Assembly: GCF_013450155.1 (NCBI RefSeq) | Contig: NZ_JACCKD010000002.1 | Location: 300,531-364,530 of the forward strand | Direction: 5' to 3' | DNA length: 64,000 bases | Source of the DNA: Haloechinothrix aidingensis | GTDB lineage: Bacteria > Actinomycetota > Actinomycetes > Mycobacteriales > Pseudonocardiaceae | Part shown: positions 8,960-16,420 of the stretch, in pieces | How positions within the stretch are numbered: the stretch's first letter is position 1 | Layout: each line of letters begins with the position of its first letter | Notes under the pieces: model-generated | Told to the model about the DNA's origin: nothing | The model's database searches: none | Seen by the model: only the letters and a program-made list of their open reading frames with translations | Position numbers and translations under genes: made by a program

Positions 8960-9976
8960 GTGCCACCCGACGTGCCTGACGAGCCGGAACCCGGTTCCGA
9001 GCAGGCGGAGATGCGGCGCCGGGTCGAGCGTGCGCTGCTCGGCGGGGAGCGCAGGTACACCCAGCACGAGGTGGCCGCGTCCGCCGACGTGCCGCAGGAG
9101 CAGTCCCGCAGGCTGTGGAACGCGCTGGGGTTCGCCACCACGGCGGACGACGACGTCGTGTTCACCGACGGCGATGTCGAGGCACTCCGGCTCGGCGAGG
9201 GGCTCACCGAGCTGGGTGTGATCAACCGGGAGGCGCAGTCCTCTGTGGCTCGGGCGCTCGGCCACCACCTGTCGCGGCTCGCCGAGTGGCAGGTGTCCCT
9301 GTTCTGGAGCTGGTTCAACGAGCGTCCCGAGCTGTTCTCCGACGAGAACGCGATCGCCGAGACCATCGAGGCGATCGTGCCGGTGCTGGAGACGTTGCAG
9401 ACCCACGTGTGGCGGCGTCACCTGGCTGCCTACGCGGGCCGCGCCCTCGCGGCCCCGGACGAGGGCCGGTGGGCGGGCAGCGAGGTGGTGGGGTTCGTCG
9501 ACATGGTCGGCTACACCCGGCTGTCCAGGCGCGTCGACGACAGCGAGCTCAGCGAGGTCCTGGACCGGTTCGAGGGACTCGCGAGCGATGTGATCGCGGA
9601 ACGGCAGGGCCGCATCGTGAAGATGATCGGCGACGAGGTGCTGTTCGTGGTCGACGAGCCGACCGACGGCGCGGAGATCGCGCTCCGGCTCAACGAGTAC
9701 GGCAGGCGCGACTCCGCACTGCCCGAGCTGCGGACCGGCCTCGCCTACGGCCGGGTGCTGGACCGGTTCGGCGATGTCTACGGCTCTGTCGTGAACCTGG
9801 CCGCCCGGCTGACCTCGGTGGCGCGCCCCGGCAGCGTACTCGTCGACAGCGGGCTCGCCGAGGCGCTGTCCGGGGAGGCCACCTACGAGCTGCGCACCAG
9901 GCGCACCATCTCGGTGCGCGGGTACAGCAGGCTCAAACTGATCACGCTCGAACGGGCCTCCGGCACGCGGCCGTGA
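8960..9976 (+). CDS. Class III adenylate cyclase with N-terminal regulatory domain
   Basis: The 338-residue cytosolic protein combines an N-terminal regulatory region (about 15-165, starting with a winged-helix-like segment RYTQHEVAASADVPQEQSRRLW) with a C-terminal class III cyclase domain (172-338). This resembles mycobacterial Rv1264/Rv2212. All catalytic positions are in place. The metal Asp residues are D181 (GFVDMVGYT) and D225 (KMIGDEVLF), the purine-specifying Lys is K221, and an Asp lies in RFGDVYG. The transition-state Asn/Arg pair is in VVNLAARL. It should make cAMP from ATP, probably as a homodimer. It starts with GTG 26 bp after the stress-protein gene, so the two may be co-transcribed. 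Confidence 0.9.
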   Translation: MPPDVPDEPEPGSEQAEMRRRVERALLGGERRYTQHEVAASADVPQEQSRRLWNALGFATTADDDVVFTDGDVEALRLGEGLTELGVINREAQSSVARALGHHLSRLAEWQVSLFWSWFNERPELFSDENAIAETIEAIVPVLETLQTHVWRRHLAAYAGRALAAPDEGRWAGSEVVGFVDMVGYTRLSRRVDDSELSEVLDRFEGLASDVIAERQGRIVKMIGDEVLFVVDEPTDGAEIALRLNEYGRRDSALPELRTGLAYGRVLDRFGDVYGSVVNLAARLTSVARPGSVLVDSGLAEALSGEATYELRTRRTISVRGYSRLKLITLERASGTRP

Positions 9977-10457
9977 CGGCCAGGCCCGTTCACGATCCGC
10001 GAGCGGCGCACCGGGATCCACCGCACGTTCCGCGAGCGGACGTGATTCGCTCTCAAGTTGGAGCGACACCGGGCCCGTCGAGCCAGCTACAGCAGCGTCG
10101 CAATGCCACGACCGCCCTCCTACACTGTGCGTCGTCTCGCGTCCCACCCACCGTGTAGACCGCCGAGCCCACTCTGACGTAGCACAGCACCGACGCCGTA
10201 GCCGTTCCCGTCGCGTCCCTGATCACCAGTCTCACGTCCACGGAGCCACTCGACTCGCCGCACCGCGAGAGCACGCTGCGGCTCGGCGTGACGGGTTGCG
10301 AGTCGCCAGAGTGTCGTGCTCGCCGTCCAGTCCCGGTCTCGGTGCGTTACGCCTCGTTCTACAACCACCTTCACCGTCCGCATGCGGTATCGGACAGAAC
10401 GTATGTAACACCTATCAGATCATTGACGACACATATAGACCCCAAGGAGGACATAGC
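9977..10457. other. Non-coding gap of about 480 bp
   Basis: I see no convincing gene. Codon usage in all frames is poor and reading frames are short. Composition falls toward A+T near the right end. A strong AAGGAGG ribosome site (10444-10450) serves the next gene. A TATCAG/TATAGA-rich stretch at 10412-10440 probably holds its promoter. Confidence 0.4.
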
Positions 10458-11015
10458 ATGACCAATCCCTGGATCCAACCCCAGGACGCACAGCAATCCG
10501 ACTCGTCCACACGGAGATTACAGCGGCGGTGGCCGTGGATCGTCGGCATCATCGGGGCGTTCCTGTTCGGCATCGCGATCGGAGCCGCAGGATCAGAGCC
10601 CGAGCCTCTCGCCGATGACGCACCTGCGGTGCAAAACCGGCTAGCAGAACTCGACGAACGTGCGGACAAGCTCGACGAGCGCGCGAATTCCCTCGACGAA
10701 CTGGAGTCCGAAGTGGAATCTCGGAGCCACGACCTGGATGAGCGCGCGGAGAAGATCGAGGAGGCCGAGCTGGAGATCGAGGAGGGCACGGTCCCGGGCG
10801 ACGGCGTATGGGTCGTCGGGGAGGATATAGAGGCTGGCACCTATCGCGGCAATGCCGAGGGCCGTGATTGCTACTGGGCGCGCCTGTCGGGCACATCCGG
10901 CGATTTCGGCGACTTGATCACCAACGGCAATTCAAGTGGCCCGACCGTGGTGACGATCCAAGACTCGGACGCTGCGTTCGAAACGAATCGGTGCGGCGAG
11001 TGGCGGAAGCAATGA
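10458..11015 (+). CDS. Membrane-anchored coiled-coil protein with C-terminal extracellular domain
   Basis: This 185-residue protein starts at ATG 10458, eight bases after a perfect AAGGAGG. It has a short cytoplasmic N-terminus, one transmembrane helix (about 24-46, WPWIVGIIGAFLFGIAIGAA) and a heptad-rich coiled coil made of repeats such as LDERADKLDERANSLDE. The C-terminal domain is globular and includes GDGVWVVGEDIEAGTYRG, GRDCYWARLSG and a final FETNRCGEW. Two cysteines may form a disulphide. Similar C-terminal domains (GIxxGTYR...CYWxRL) recur in actinobacterial lipoproteins and exported proteins of unknown function. No function is proposed. Confidence 0.75.
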   Translation: MTNPWIQPQDAQQSDSSTRRLQRRWPWIVGIIGAFLFGIAIGAAGSEPEPLADDAPAVQNRLAELDERADKLDERANSLDELESEVESRSHDLDERAEKIEEAELEIEEGTVPGDGVWVVGEDIEAGTYRGNAEGRDCYWARLSGTSGDFGDLITNGNSSGPTVVTIQDSDAAFETNRCGEWRKQ

Positions 11016-11155
11016 TACCTGCGCTGCGCCTCGGCATTATTGGCCGTTCCTTCTGACACCCGGGTACCGCACACTGAACGGCGCCCCCGGTCCTCGACGG
11101 CCCAGGGGCGCCGTTCAGGTAACAGGCTCGAAAGCTGATTCTGACGCTGTCAGGT

Positions 11156-11344
11156 TCAGGCCTGCCTGAGCTGCTCGGTGAACGCGGACCACGCGCTGAA
11201 CGGCACGTCGAGGGTGCCGCCGTCGCGGTCTTTGGTGTCGCGCACCCGCGCGCGAGCAGGATCGAGGGCGAGCTCGACGCAGTTGCTCGTGTTCTGGCTC
11301 CGACTCGGCTTGCGCCACCTGCGGCCGCTGTCGGCTATCGTCAT
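11156..11344 (-). CDS. DUF397 domain protein
   Basis: This 62-residue protein is essentially all DUF397, with WRKPSRSQNTSNCVELAL, VRDTKDRDGGTLDV and FSAWSAFTEQLR. Its ATG overlaps the stop of the XRE regulator by four bases (ATGA), so it is translated with it. DUF397 proteins are nearly always paired with DUF5753 XRE regulators in Streptomyces and its relatives. Some pairs (Scr1-type) have been described as toxin-antitoxin-like or as developmental regulators. Which role applies here cannot be seen. Confidence 0.9.
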   Translation of the reverse strand: MTIADSGRRWRKPSRSQNTSNCVELALDPARARVRDTKDRDGGTLDVPFSAWSAFTEQLRQA

Positions 11345-12189
11345 GATGTCGTCTCCATCTCATTGGCGACCTCGGTGATGAGCCCCCTGCTGCCCTCGGG
11401 GCTCATCGCCACCTGCAGTACCGTATCCACACCCTGCCGATAGATGTCGACGTCCTCGTCCTCGTGCAGAAATAGCCCCGACCTGCGGTTCTCGATCTGC
11501 ACGACCGACGACTCCGACGTATCGATCAGCGTGAATGGTCCTTCCAGCCCTGGATGCCACCCGCTGGCCAACGGAATGACGCGCACATCGACATTGGGGA
11601 GCTCCGCCATCTCGCGCAGGTAATTGAGCTGCTCCACCATGATCGCGCGGTTACCGATGATCTGCCGCAGCGCTGCCTCACCGATGAGCGCCAGCACGCG
11701 AGCGGGATCCGCACGGGTGATGGCATCCCGGCGTCCGATGCGCACTGCAACACGCGTAGCGACCTCGTCCGCCGGCACACCGCCAGCCGTCATAATCGCT
11801 CGGACATAGCTACTGACCTGCAGGATGCCCGGAACCAGCAACGGCGATACGTCGGTAATCGCGGTGGCTGTGCTCTCGAGGTCGAGTAGCGCGGCGAGTT
11901 GTTGCCGTTGCTCTGGCAGGCTGACCGCCAGCCATTGCGACGCGTCCGTACCGCTAGTCATCTCGACGATCTCGTCGTACTGATCGCCGTTGACACCGAG
12001 CAACGTCAAGATCTGCGCCACGTCAGTAGGCTTCGGGATGCGCTCACCGGTCTCCCACCGCGACAACATGCCGGGGTCTTTGCCGAGCTGAACGGCAAGC
12101 CCGCGCAGGCTGATCTCGCGGCTCTCGCGGGCCTCGCGCAGGGCAGATCCGAGCGCGCGTGCCTTGGGAGTACGGGTGTTGCTGGGCAT
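11341..12189 (-). CDS. XRE-family regulator with DUF5753 (Scr1-like)
   Basis: The product has 282 residues from ATG 12189; four upstream codons (MLCC) are probably not used. Residues about 12-70 form a helix-turn-helix with LREARESREISLRGLAVQLG and MLSRWETGERIP. The remainder is DUF5753, with YVRAIMTAGGVP, ALRQIIGN, LPNVDVRVIPL and FTLIDTSESSVV. Such regulators bind DNA and control or partner the DUF397 gene encoded immediately downstream. It faces a four-gene cluster of small proteins across a short region carrying inverted repeats, so it may regulate both directions. Confidence 0.9.
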   Translation of the reverse strand: MPSNTRTPKARALGSALREARESREISLRGLAVQLGKDPGMLSRWETGERIPKPTDVAQILTLLGVNGDQYDEIVEMTSGTDASQWLAVSLPEQRQQLAALLDLESTATAITDVSPLLVPGILQVSSYVRAIMTAGGVPADEVATRVAVRIGRRDAITRADPARVLALIGEAALRQIIGNRAIMVEQLNYLREMAELPNVDVRVIPLASGWHPGLEGPFTLIDTSESSVVQIENRRSGLFLHEDEDVDIYRQGVDTVLQVAMSPEGSRGLITEVANEMETTS

Positions 12190-12243
12190 GCAACACAGCA
12201 TATGGCATTACACGGCGTCACACACTATCGCCTGATAGGGGAA

Positions 12244-12301
12244 TTGCGGACGTGTGTTGCTAATGTTGACACTATACGAACAACACAAGCAACGTCCGCA
12301 A
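12244..12301. promoter_or_regulatory. Inverted-repeat operator region between the XRE pair and the small-gene cluster
   Basis: TTGCGGACGT (12244-12253) and its exact complement ACGTCCGCAA (12292-12301) flank 38 bp. Within them GTGTTG (12254-12259) is answered by CAACAC (12281-12286), and TTGACA occurs at 12266-12271. The element sits in the divergent promoter of the XRE/DUF397 pair and the rightward small genes. It is a plausible binding site for the XRE protein. Confidence 0.5.
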
Positions 12302-12332
12302 CGGCTATTCTCATCCTACCGGGGAGGGCGCC

Positions 12333-12509
12333 ATGTTCTGGATATGGTTCGCGCTGATCGCAACCCTGCCGCCACTGCTGACACTGCCACCATGGGGTCG
12401 CCTGCAGGGATGGCTGATCCCCCGGGGATGGCAGCGCGATCCGCACGACATGCGGCCGCGCGTGGTGGCCACCCGCGACGGGTACGAGCTGGATCGGGGC
12501 GGGCTGTGA
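12333..12509 (+). CDS. Small single-span membrane protein (58 residues)
   Basis: I read this short ORF directly. ATG 12333 follows GGGGAGGG (12321-12328), and the frame ends at TGA 12507-12509. The N-terminal half is a hydrophobic helix (WIWFALIATLPPLLTLP) and the C-terminal half is basic (RGWQRDPHDMRPRVVATRDG). The stop overlaps the GTG of the next gene by four bases (GTGA), a strong sign that it is translated. Function unknown. Confidence 0.65.
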   Translation: MFWIWFALIATLPPLLTLPPWGRLQGWLIPRGWQRDPHDMRPRVVATRDGYELDRGGL

Positions 12510-12736
12510 GCGCTGAACCGGTCGAGTGCGTCTGCATGGGCCACACCGATCCCGTGCACTGGACCCCCGACTGTGAGACCGCCAGGTGCCCCGAGTGCAC
12601 CCGGACACGCGGTGAGTACGTCCCCCGCGCGAGCGTGCTGGTCGACTATGCGGGTCGGGAGACGATCCGCGAGGCGGACGGCACGGTGGTCGAGACCGAG
12701 CCGGACGGCACCTCCCGCGTCGTACGCCGCCCCTGA
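12506..12736 (+). CDS. Small cysteine-rich protein, putative zinc knuckle
   Basis: A 76-residue protein starts at GTG 12506, overlapping the preceding stop. The first half has five cysteines and three histidines (VECVCMGHTDPVHWTPDCE and RCPECTRTRG), a likely zinc-binding fold. The C-terminal half is a short beta-like module (VLVDYAGRETIREADGTVV). It is the second member of a tightly overlapping cluster. It resembles small zinc-finger proteins of actinobacterial integrated elements and phages, but I cannot name a family. Confidence 0.6.
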   Translation: MSAEPVECVCMGHTDPVHWTPDCETARCPECTRTRGEYVPRASVLVDYAGRETIREADGTVVETEPDGTSRVVRRP

Positions 12737-12807
12737 TCTCCCGGGCGGTGCATGCCACCCCCGACCATGCACCGTCCGGGTTCCCACCCACACCCAAAGG
12801 TGCAACG

Positions 12808-12933
12808 ATGAACACGAACATGGAGACGTGCCCCAAGTGCCTGGGCTCGGGGCTCGACCGCGGCAAGGACCCCTCCGGCAAGACTGCGTGTAGCAACTGT
12901 GGCGGACTTGGCGACGTACCGAAGCGACGGTGA
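12808..12933 (+). CDS. DnaJ-type zinc-knuckle microprotein (41 residues)
   Basis: The ATG at 12808 is preferred because the upstream extension is proline-rich and unlike protein. The product holds two CxxCxGxG motifs (CPKCLGSG and CSNCGGLG), separated by 14 residues, as in the cysteine-rich repeat of DnaJ. Such lone repeats chelate one zinc ion and bind unfolded or partner proteins. It overlaps the next gene by 35 bp. Confidence 0.55.
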   Translation: MNTNMETCPKCLGSGLDRGKDPSGKTACSNCGGLGDVPKRR

Positions 12934-13222
12934 GCCGTGCGACCTGTGCGGAGACACGGGCACAATGTCATGGCAACAGCCCTACCCCGATGGGGTGCTG
13001 CGGACCATCGAATGGCCGTGTCCGCGCGGGTGTGGCGGCCACTGGACGCACCCGGCCGCCGAGCAACACCGGGTCGTCGAGCAGCCTGACGAGCTACCCG
13101 ACCGGCGTCACGAGGGCGGCAACGTCGCCGAAGCCAACCGCATGGGCGGCGACTTCATCGCCGCAGCCCTCGAACGATGGGGCATCGAGCACCCAGCACT
13201 GCGCGACGACTGCAAGAGCTAG
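12899..13222 (+). CDS. Small zinc-knuckle protein of the accessory cluster
   Basis: This 107-residue protein starts at GTG 12899 inside the previous gene. It carries CDLCGDTGTM (about 14-23) and CPRGCGGHW (about 41-49), again a DnaJ-like knuckle pair. A polar middle and an amphipathic C-terminus (FIAAALERWGIEHPALRDD) follow. It has the codon use of a real gene, but the start is uncertain because no good ribosome site is visible. Function unknown; likely part of a plasmid- or phage-derived remnant. Confidence 0.55.
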   Translation: MADLATYRSDGEPCDLCGDTGTMSWQQPYPDGVLRTIEWPCPRGCGGHWTHPAAEQHRVVEQPDELPDRRHEGGNVAEANRMGGDFIAAALERWGIEHPALRDDCKS

Positions 13223-13304
13223 TCACGTTCGAGCCAGGACCGCAGCCAGCTCATCTCGACCCCCACGGGCCAGCCGCGCACCTATGACGTCAGCGACATA
13301 CGGA

Positions 13305-13736
13305 TTAACGCGGCGATCGTCCCGATTTGTCGACTACTTGGAACTCGGCGTGATGGTGTTCATCACCTATTGTTAAGCGCCAGTCATAACGGCCGGGCGC
13401 AAGCTTCAAGGGGCCCACATTGACCGTGAACGCTGCCGGGATCATGGATCCGGGAGCCATACCAGGTGGGCGGCCGACTTCGACCTCGCCCTCAACCCGT
13501 ATCGGATCGCTACTTCCAGTGTTAGCAGGGTTACCATCAGCGTCGATCAAGTCGAGCGTGAGTGGAATCTGCTGATTGGCGCGGTCCCACGGGACCTTCA
13601 ACAGCACAGCGACACCATGGGGTTTTGTTGGAGTGCTTGTCACATCCCAACCAGCCCCTAGCATGTGAACCTTGCTGGATGAGTCGGTTACGGCATGGTC
13701 ACACAGGATGAGCTTCACATCGAGAGGTGACGCCAT
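13305..13736 (-). CDS. DUF6941-like protein
   Basis: The 143-residue protein has the recurring layout of the family named DUF6941: LDVKLILCDHAV at the start, KVHMLGAGWDV, VAVLLKVPWDRANQ, then EVEVGRPPGMAPGS and NVGPLKLAPGRYDWRLTIGD. The fold is predicted to be all beta. Function is unknown, though such genes are common in actinobacterial and phage accessory regions. Its ATG shares one base with the stop of the upstream gene (TGATG), so it is the last gene of a three-gene leftward cluster that begins with the E3-like toxin module. Confidence 0.7.
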   Translation of the reverse strand: MASPLDVKLILCDHAVTDSSSKVHMLGAGWDVTSTPTKPHGVAVLLKVPWDRANQQIPLTLDLIDADGNPANTGSSDPIRVEGEVEVGRPPGMAPGSMIPAAFTVNVGPLKLAPGRYDWRLTIGDEHHHAEFQVVDKSGRSPR

Positions 13737-14038
13737 CAGCGACTGACAAGCGGATTGTCGCTGAAGTACACGGGCTCACTGGTGGGATCGCCAATGTAAC
13801 GGGTTGTCCGCTCACGGTGCTGAAGCGCGCGTGCTACGACAATGTCGCTGAGAGTCTCGTCGTGCTGTACCCACTGAGCGTACTCATCCGGTTCCAGCCC
13901 CAGGTACTCCGCCAAGCCAATTGGCTCACCATAAGGAGCGCCACCTGTGTTGTGCCAGTGGTCTACCCACTCGTCAACGTCATCGACGCGAGCGAGGCCA
14001 TACAGGCAGGCATCGAGGAACGTTCCGCCGTCAGACAT
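13736..14038 (-). CDS. Small acidic protein, candidate immunity protein for the E3-like toxin
   Basis: ATG 14038 follows GGAGGAGG, giving a 100-residue acidic protein (VDDVDEWVDHWHNTG, IGLAEYLGLEPDEYAQWVQ). The LxEYLGLxxDEYxxWV segment recurs in many small uncharacterised actinobacterial proteins. The gene overlaps the end of the toxin-like ORF by eight bases. An acidic small protein encoded directly after a toxin tip is the standard layout of a polymorphic-toxin immunity gene. The sequence does not show the cloacin-immunity signature, so immunity is an inference from position and charge. Confidence 0.65.
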   Translation of the reverse strand: MSDGGTFLDACLYGLARVDDVDEWVDHWHNTGGAPYGEPIGLAEYLGLEPDEYAQWVQHDETLSDIVVARALQHRERTTRYIGDPTSEPVYFSDNPLVSR

Positions 14039-14333
14039 CGATCCTCCTCCCTGGCACAGCGTCACCGATGAGTTCACCGGTGACGGCGTCGAGTGCACCG
14101 ATGTGTCTTCCTCGTTTGTTGAACACTTCGATGTGCCCATGTACATCATCCCACGTGTAGTACCGGTCATGATTGTGATTTCGCCAGCGTTTCCGCCCAT
14201 CGGGTGCGCCGCATGGCTCCATCTGATCAAGGAAGCACGGAGTTGGACGTGGCACACCGCCCATCACAACCCCACGCGCTCGTACGGACACTGGCCATGA
14301 CGTACCGAACCGTACAAGGGTGACGTTACGCAA
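14031..14333 (-). CDS. Orphan colicin-E3-like ribonuclease tip (truncated polymorphic toxin)
   Basis: The frame is open from 14333 to TGA 14031-14033. Residues 47-98 align by eye with the cytotoxic domain of colicin E3: KRW, then RYYTWDDVHGHIEVF, GRHIGALD, TGEL and RRI. The catalytic D-x2-H-x3-E set (E3 Asp510, His513, Glu517) is present as D62, H65 and E69, and the late Arg is also there. In colicin E3 this domain cleaves 16S rRNA in the decoding site. No delivery domain precedes it, because a TAG closes the frame at 14346-14348. Starts are weak (TTG 14333, ATG 14264, ATG 14222). It is therefore a displaced tip or a remnant. Confidence 0.7.
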   Translation of the reverse strand: MRNVTLVRFGTSWPVSVRARGVVMGGVPRPTPCFLDQMEPCGAPDGRKRWRNHNHDRYYTWDDVHGHIEVFNKRGRHIGALDAVTGELIGDAVPGRRIDV

Positions 14334-14493
14334 CCGCCGATTGGGCTACCCCAGTCACGACGGTAGCCAGCTCAGCTGACCCCAGACAGAAGTGTGGCCC
14401 CCGATCAGCGGATCCCCGAAGATCTGTCGCTGGGTAGTACAGTCACCCCTACAGCATCGCGCCGCCTGTAGTTGACATCGGAGGAACCGACCG

Positions 14494-15006
14494 ATGGACG
14501 AAACGCATCAGTTCTTCCCGGAGCCAGCGCCCAGCGACGTGAACCCGTTTCCCGAACCGAAGACCTCGGAACGGTCCCGTGCGGTCAAGCGCAAACAAGA
14601 TCGCCGTCGGCGTGAACGTATCCGGGCTAACGGACCTCAGGATGATTGCACGTTTGACGAGATCGCTGAACGTGACCACTGGACCTGCGCACTATGCGGA
14701 GAGCCGGTGGAGCGCCAGTACAACGCGCCCGACCCCCGTACGGCGAGTCTCGATCACATCAAAGACGTCGCCCTCGGCGGCACCGACACACGTGACAATG
14801 TGCGGCTTACACACTTGTTCTGCAACCAGGACAAACGACTACCTTCATCCATCGAGGGTAGGCAGAGTCTGCGTGCACTACTCGAATCTCGATACCCGGA
14901 CGTCGACTTCTCTCGAATCACCGACCTTCCGGAGCGAACCACAGAAGAGACGCGAGACGATGCCCGACGAAGGTACAAGAAGAAGATTGCCAACCTGGAG
15001 CATTGA
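14494..15006 (+). CDS. HNH endonuclease
   Basis: This 170-residue protein starts at ATG 14494, ten bases after GGAGG. A basic N-terminus (AVKRKQDRRRRERIRANG) precedes the HNH fold. The zinc ligands are CALC at about 66-69 and the terminal Cys of LFCNQDKR. The catalytic core is SLDHIKDVALGGTDTRDNVRLTH. It would nick or cut double-stranded DNA with a metal ion. It lies in the accessory islet facing away from the toxin module. It could be a phage- or element-derived nuclease, or a solitary restriction-like protein. Confidence 0.85.
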   Translation: MDETHQFFPEPAPSDVNPFPEPKTSERSRAVKRKQDRRRRERIRANGPQDDCTFDEIAERDHWTCALCGEPVERQYNAPDPRTASLDHIKDVALGGTDTRDNVRLTHLFCNQDKRLPSSIEGRQSLRALLESRYPDVDFSRITDLPERTTEETRDDARRRYKKKIANLEH

Positions 15007-15087
15007 TCTGGATCTGCTGTAGACATACGTCTGGCCCTCAACCCACCCATCTGGGTAGGTCCCGGGCCAGTACGATGAAACACCAGG

Positions 15088-16329
15088 TCACGATTTGTCG
15101 GGCAGCACCGCGTACTGGCGGACGCACAGGTCGGTGTAGGTGACCGGCCCCCGGGGTCCGGGAACCCTGTCCAGGTTGATGCCGGTCTCGGGCACCCCGA
15201 GCAGCTTGAAGCCGTCCAGCAGCCTGGTGGGTGCGTTCCAGAACACGCCGGTACCGGTGTAGGCGTCGAAGAACGTCTCGGCGGCGGCCTCGTCCTCGGT
15301 GGCGATGCCCGCGGCCAGCCCGGAGGTCTCCTCGTTGGCGACGGAAGCCGCCTCGGCGACCCCGGAGACCTCGGCCACGGTCACCGTCGCCTCCCGCTCG
15401 TCATCCAGGGCCCACTCGTACCCGAGGGGGTGCTGGTGCGGCGGCAGCGACGGGCGCACGCCGATCTCGTCGAGCGCACCCGCCACCACCGGCCACGCCT
15501 CCTCGTACACGGCCGTATCGATCAGCAGGAGGTTCAGCCGGTTGCACACGCCGAGCCGGTCCAGGCTCGTGAACATCAGGGAGCGCACCTTCTCCAGGTC
15601 GGCCTCGGCATGCACATACAGCACACCGCCCCCGTCCGCATGGGCCAGCGTCCGCACGTCGTTCGCTGCCGCGGTCCGCGCGAGCGAACGGGTCGTCTCC
15701 CCGCTGCCCCGCAGGATCACCAGCGGCACCAGGTTCGGCAGGCTGACCAGCGCTCCGGCGGCCTCCCGCTCGGCGCGGGGCACCAGCTGGATCGCGTCCC
15801 TGTCGATGCCGACCTCCGCGAGCGCCGGAGCGATCACCTGCTCGAGCAGGCGCTGCGCCGAACCGAGCGCGGCCGATCCGGTGCGGAGCACGCCTGCGTT
15901 ACGGGACTTGATCAGCTGGGAGGCGATATCCACGGTGACGTTGGGGCGCGCCTCGTAGTTCGCCCCGATCACCCCGACCGGCCTGCGCCGCTCGACCAGC
16001 CGCAGCCCGCCGTCCAGGCTGGAGATCGGGACCGTGCGCTGCGGGTGAGCCGTTCCCGCTAGCAGCCGCAGCTGCTCGGCCATCCCGGACAGCCGCTCCT
16101 CGGTGATCGTGAGCCTGTCGAGCAGCCCGGCGCTCATGCCGTCCTCGCGCGCCTTAGCGACGTCGTCGGCGTTGGCTGCCAGCACGGTGTCACGTTCGCT
16201 GCCCAGCCGGTCGGCCATGACCGTCAGCGCCGTATCGATCGCTTCCTCACTCGCGGCAGCCAGCGACGGGGCCGCTCGCTTGGCGGCCGCACCGCACTCC
16301 TCGACGGCCTTGGCTACTTCGTCGACCAC
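15088..16329 (-). CDS. Glutamate-5-semialdehyde dehydrogenase-like protein (divergent ProA family)
   Basis: This 413-residue protein has ProA length and order. VGVIGANYEARPNVTVD (118-134) forms the substrate/NADP region, and GVCNRLNLLLID contains the presumed catalytic Cys262. In proline synthesis ProA reduces glutamyl-5-phosphate to the semialdehyde. Several normally strict motifs differ here. The usual NAVILRGGSEA is NAGVLRTGSAA, and the usual VNASTRFADG is WNAPTRLLDG. No proB is adjacent. It may be a second, specialised ProA paralogue. It starts with GTG 16329, preceded by GGAGG. Confidence 0.75.
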   Translation of the reverse strand: MVDEVAKAVEECGAAAKRAAPSLAAASEEAIDTALTVMADRLGSERDTVLAANADDVAKAREDGMSAGLLDRLTITEERLSGMAEQLRLLAGTAHPQRTVPISSLDGGLRLVERRRPVGVIGANYEARPNVTVDIASQLIKSRNAGVLRTGSAALGSAQRLLEQVIAPALAEVGIDRDAIQLVPRAEREAAGALVSLPNLVPLVILRGSGETTRSLARTAAANDVRTLAHADGGGVLYVHAEADLEKVRSLMFTSLDRLGVCNRLNLLLIDTAVYEEAWPVVAGALDEIGVRPSLPPHQHPLGYEWALDDEREATVTVAEVSGVAEAASVANEETSGLAAGIATEDEAAAETFFDAYTGTGVFWNAPTRLLDGFKLLGVPETGINLDRVPGPRGPVTYTDLCVRQYAVLPDKS

Positions 16330-16420
16330 GTGATCCGTCCTCCGATAGTCGTTCTCTCGTGCGCCCCCATATGCCAGTGTGCCGTATTCCGCCCCGGCTC
16401 CCGATCCCAGGCGGGCGCTA

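Noticed and set aside
12899-13376. A second open frame (12930-13376) over the zinc-knuckle gene
   Set aside because: Its translation is Thr/Ser/Arg-rich with no motif; the 12899 frame keeps CxxC and CxxxC pairs and better codon use.
11156-15006. An intact integrative element or prophage
   Set aside because: No integrase, replication or structural gene and no flanking repeats were seen, so I describe it only as an accessory islet.
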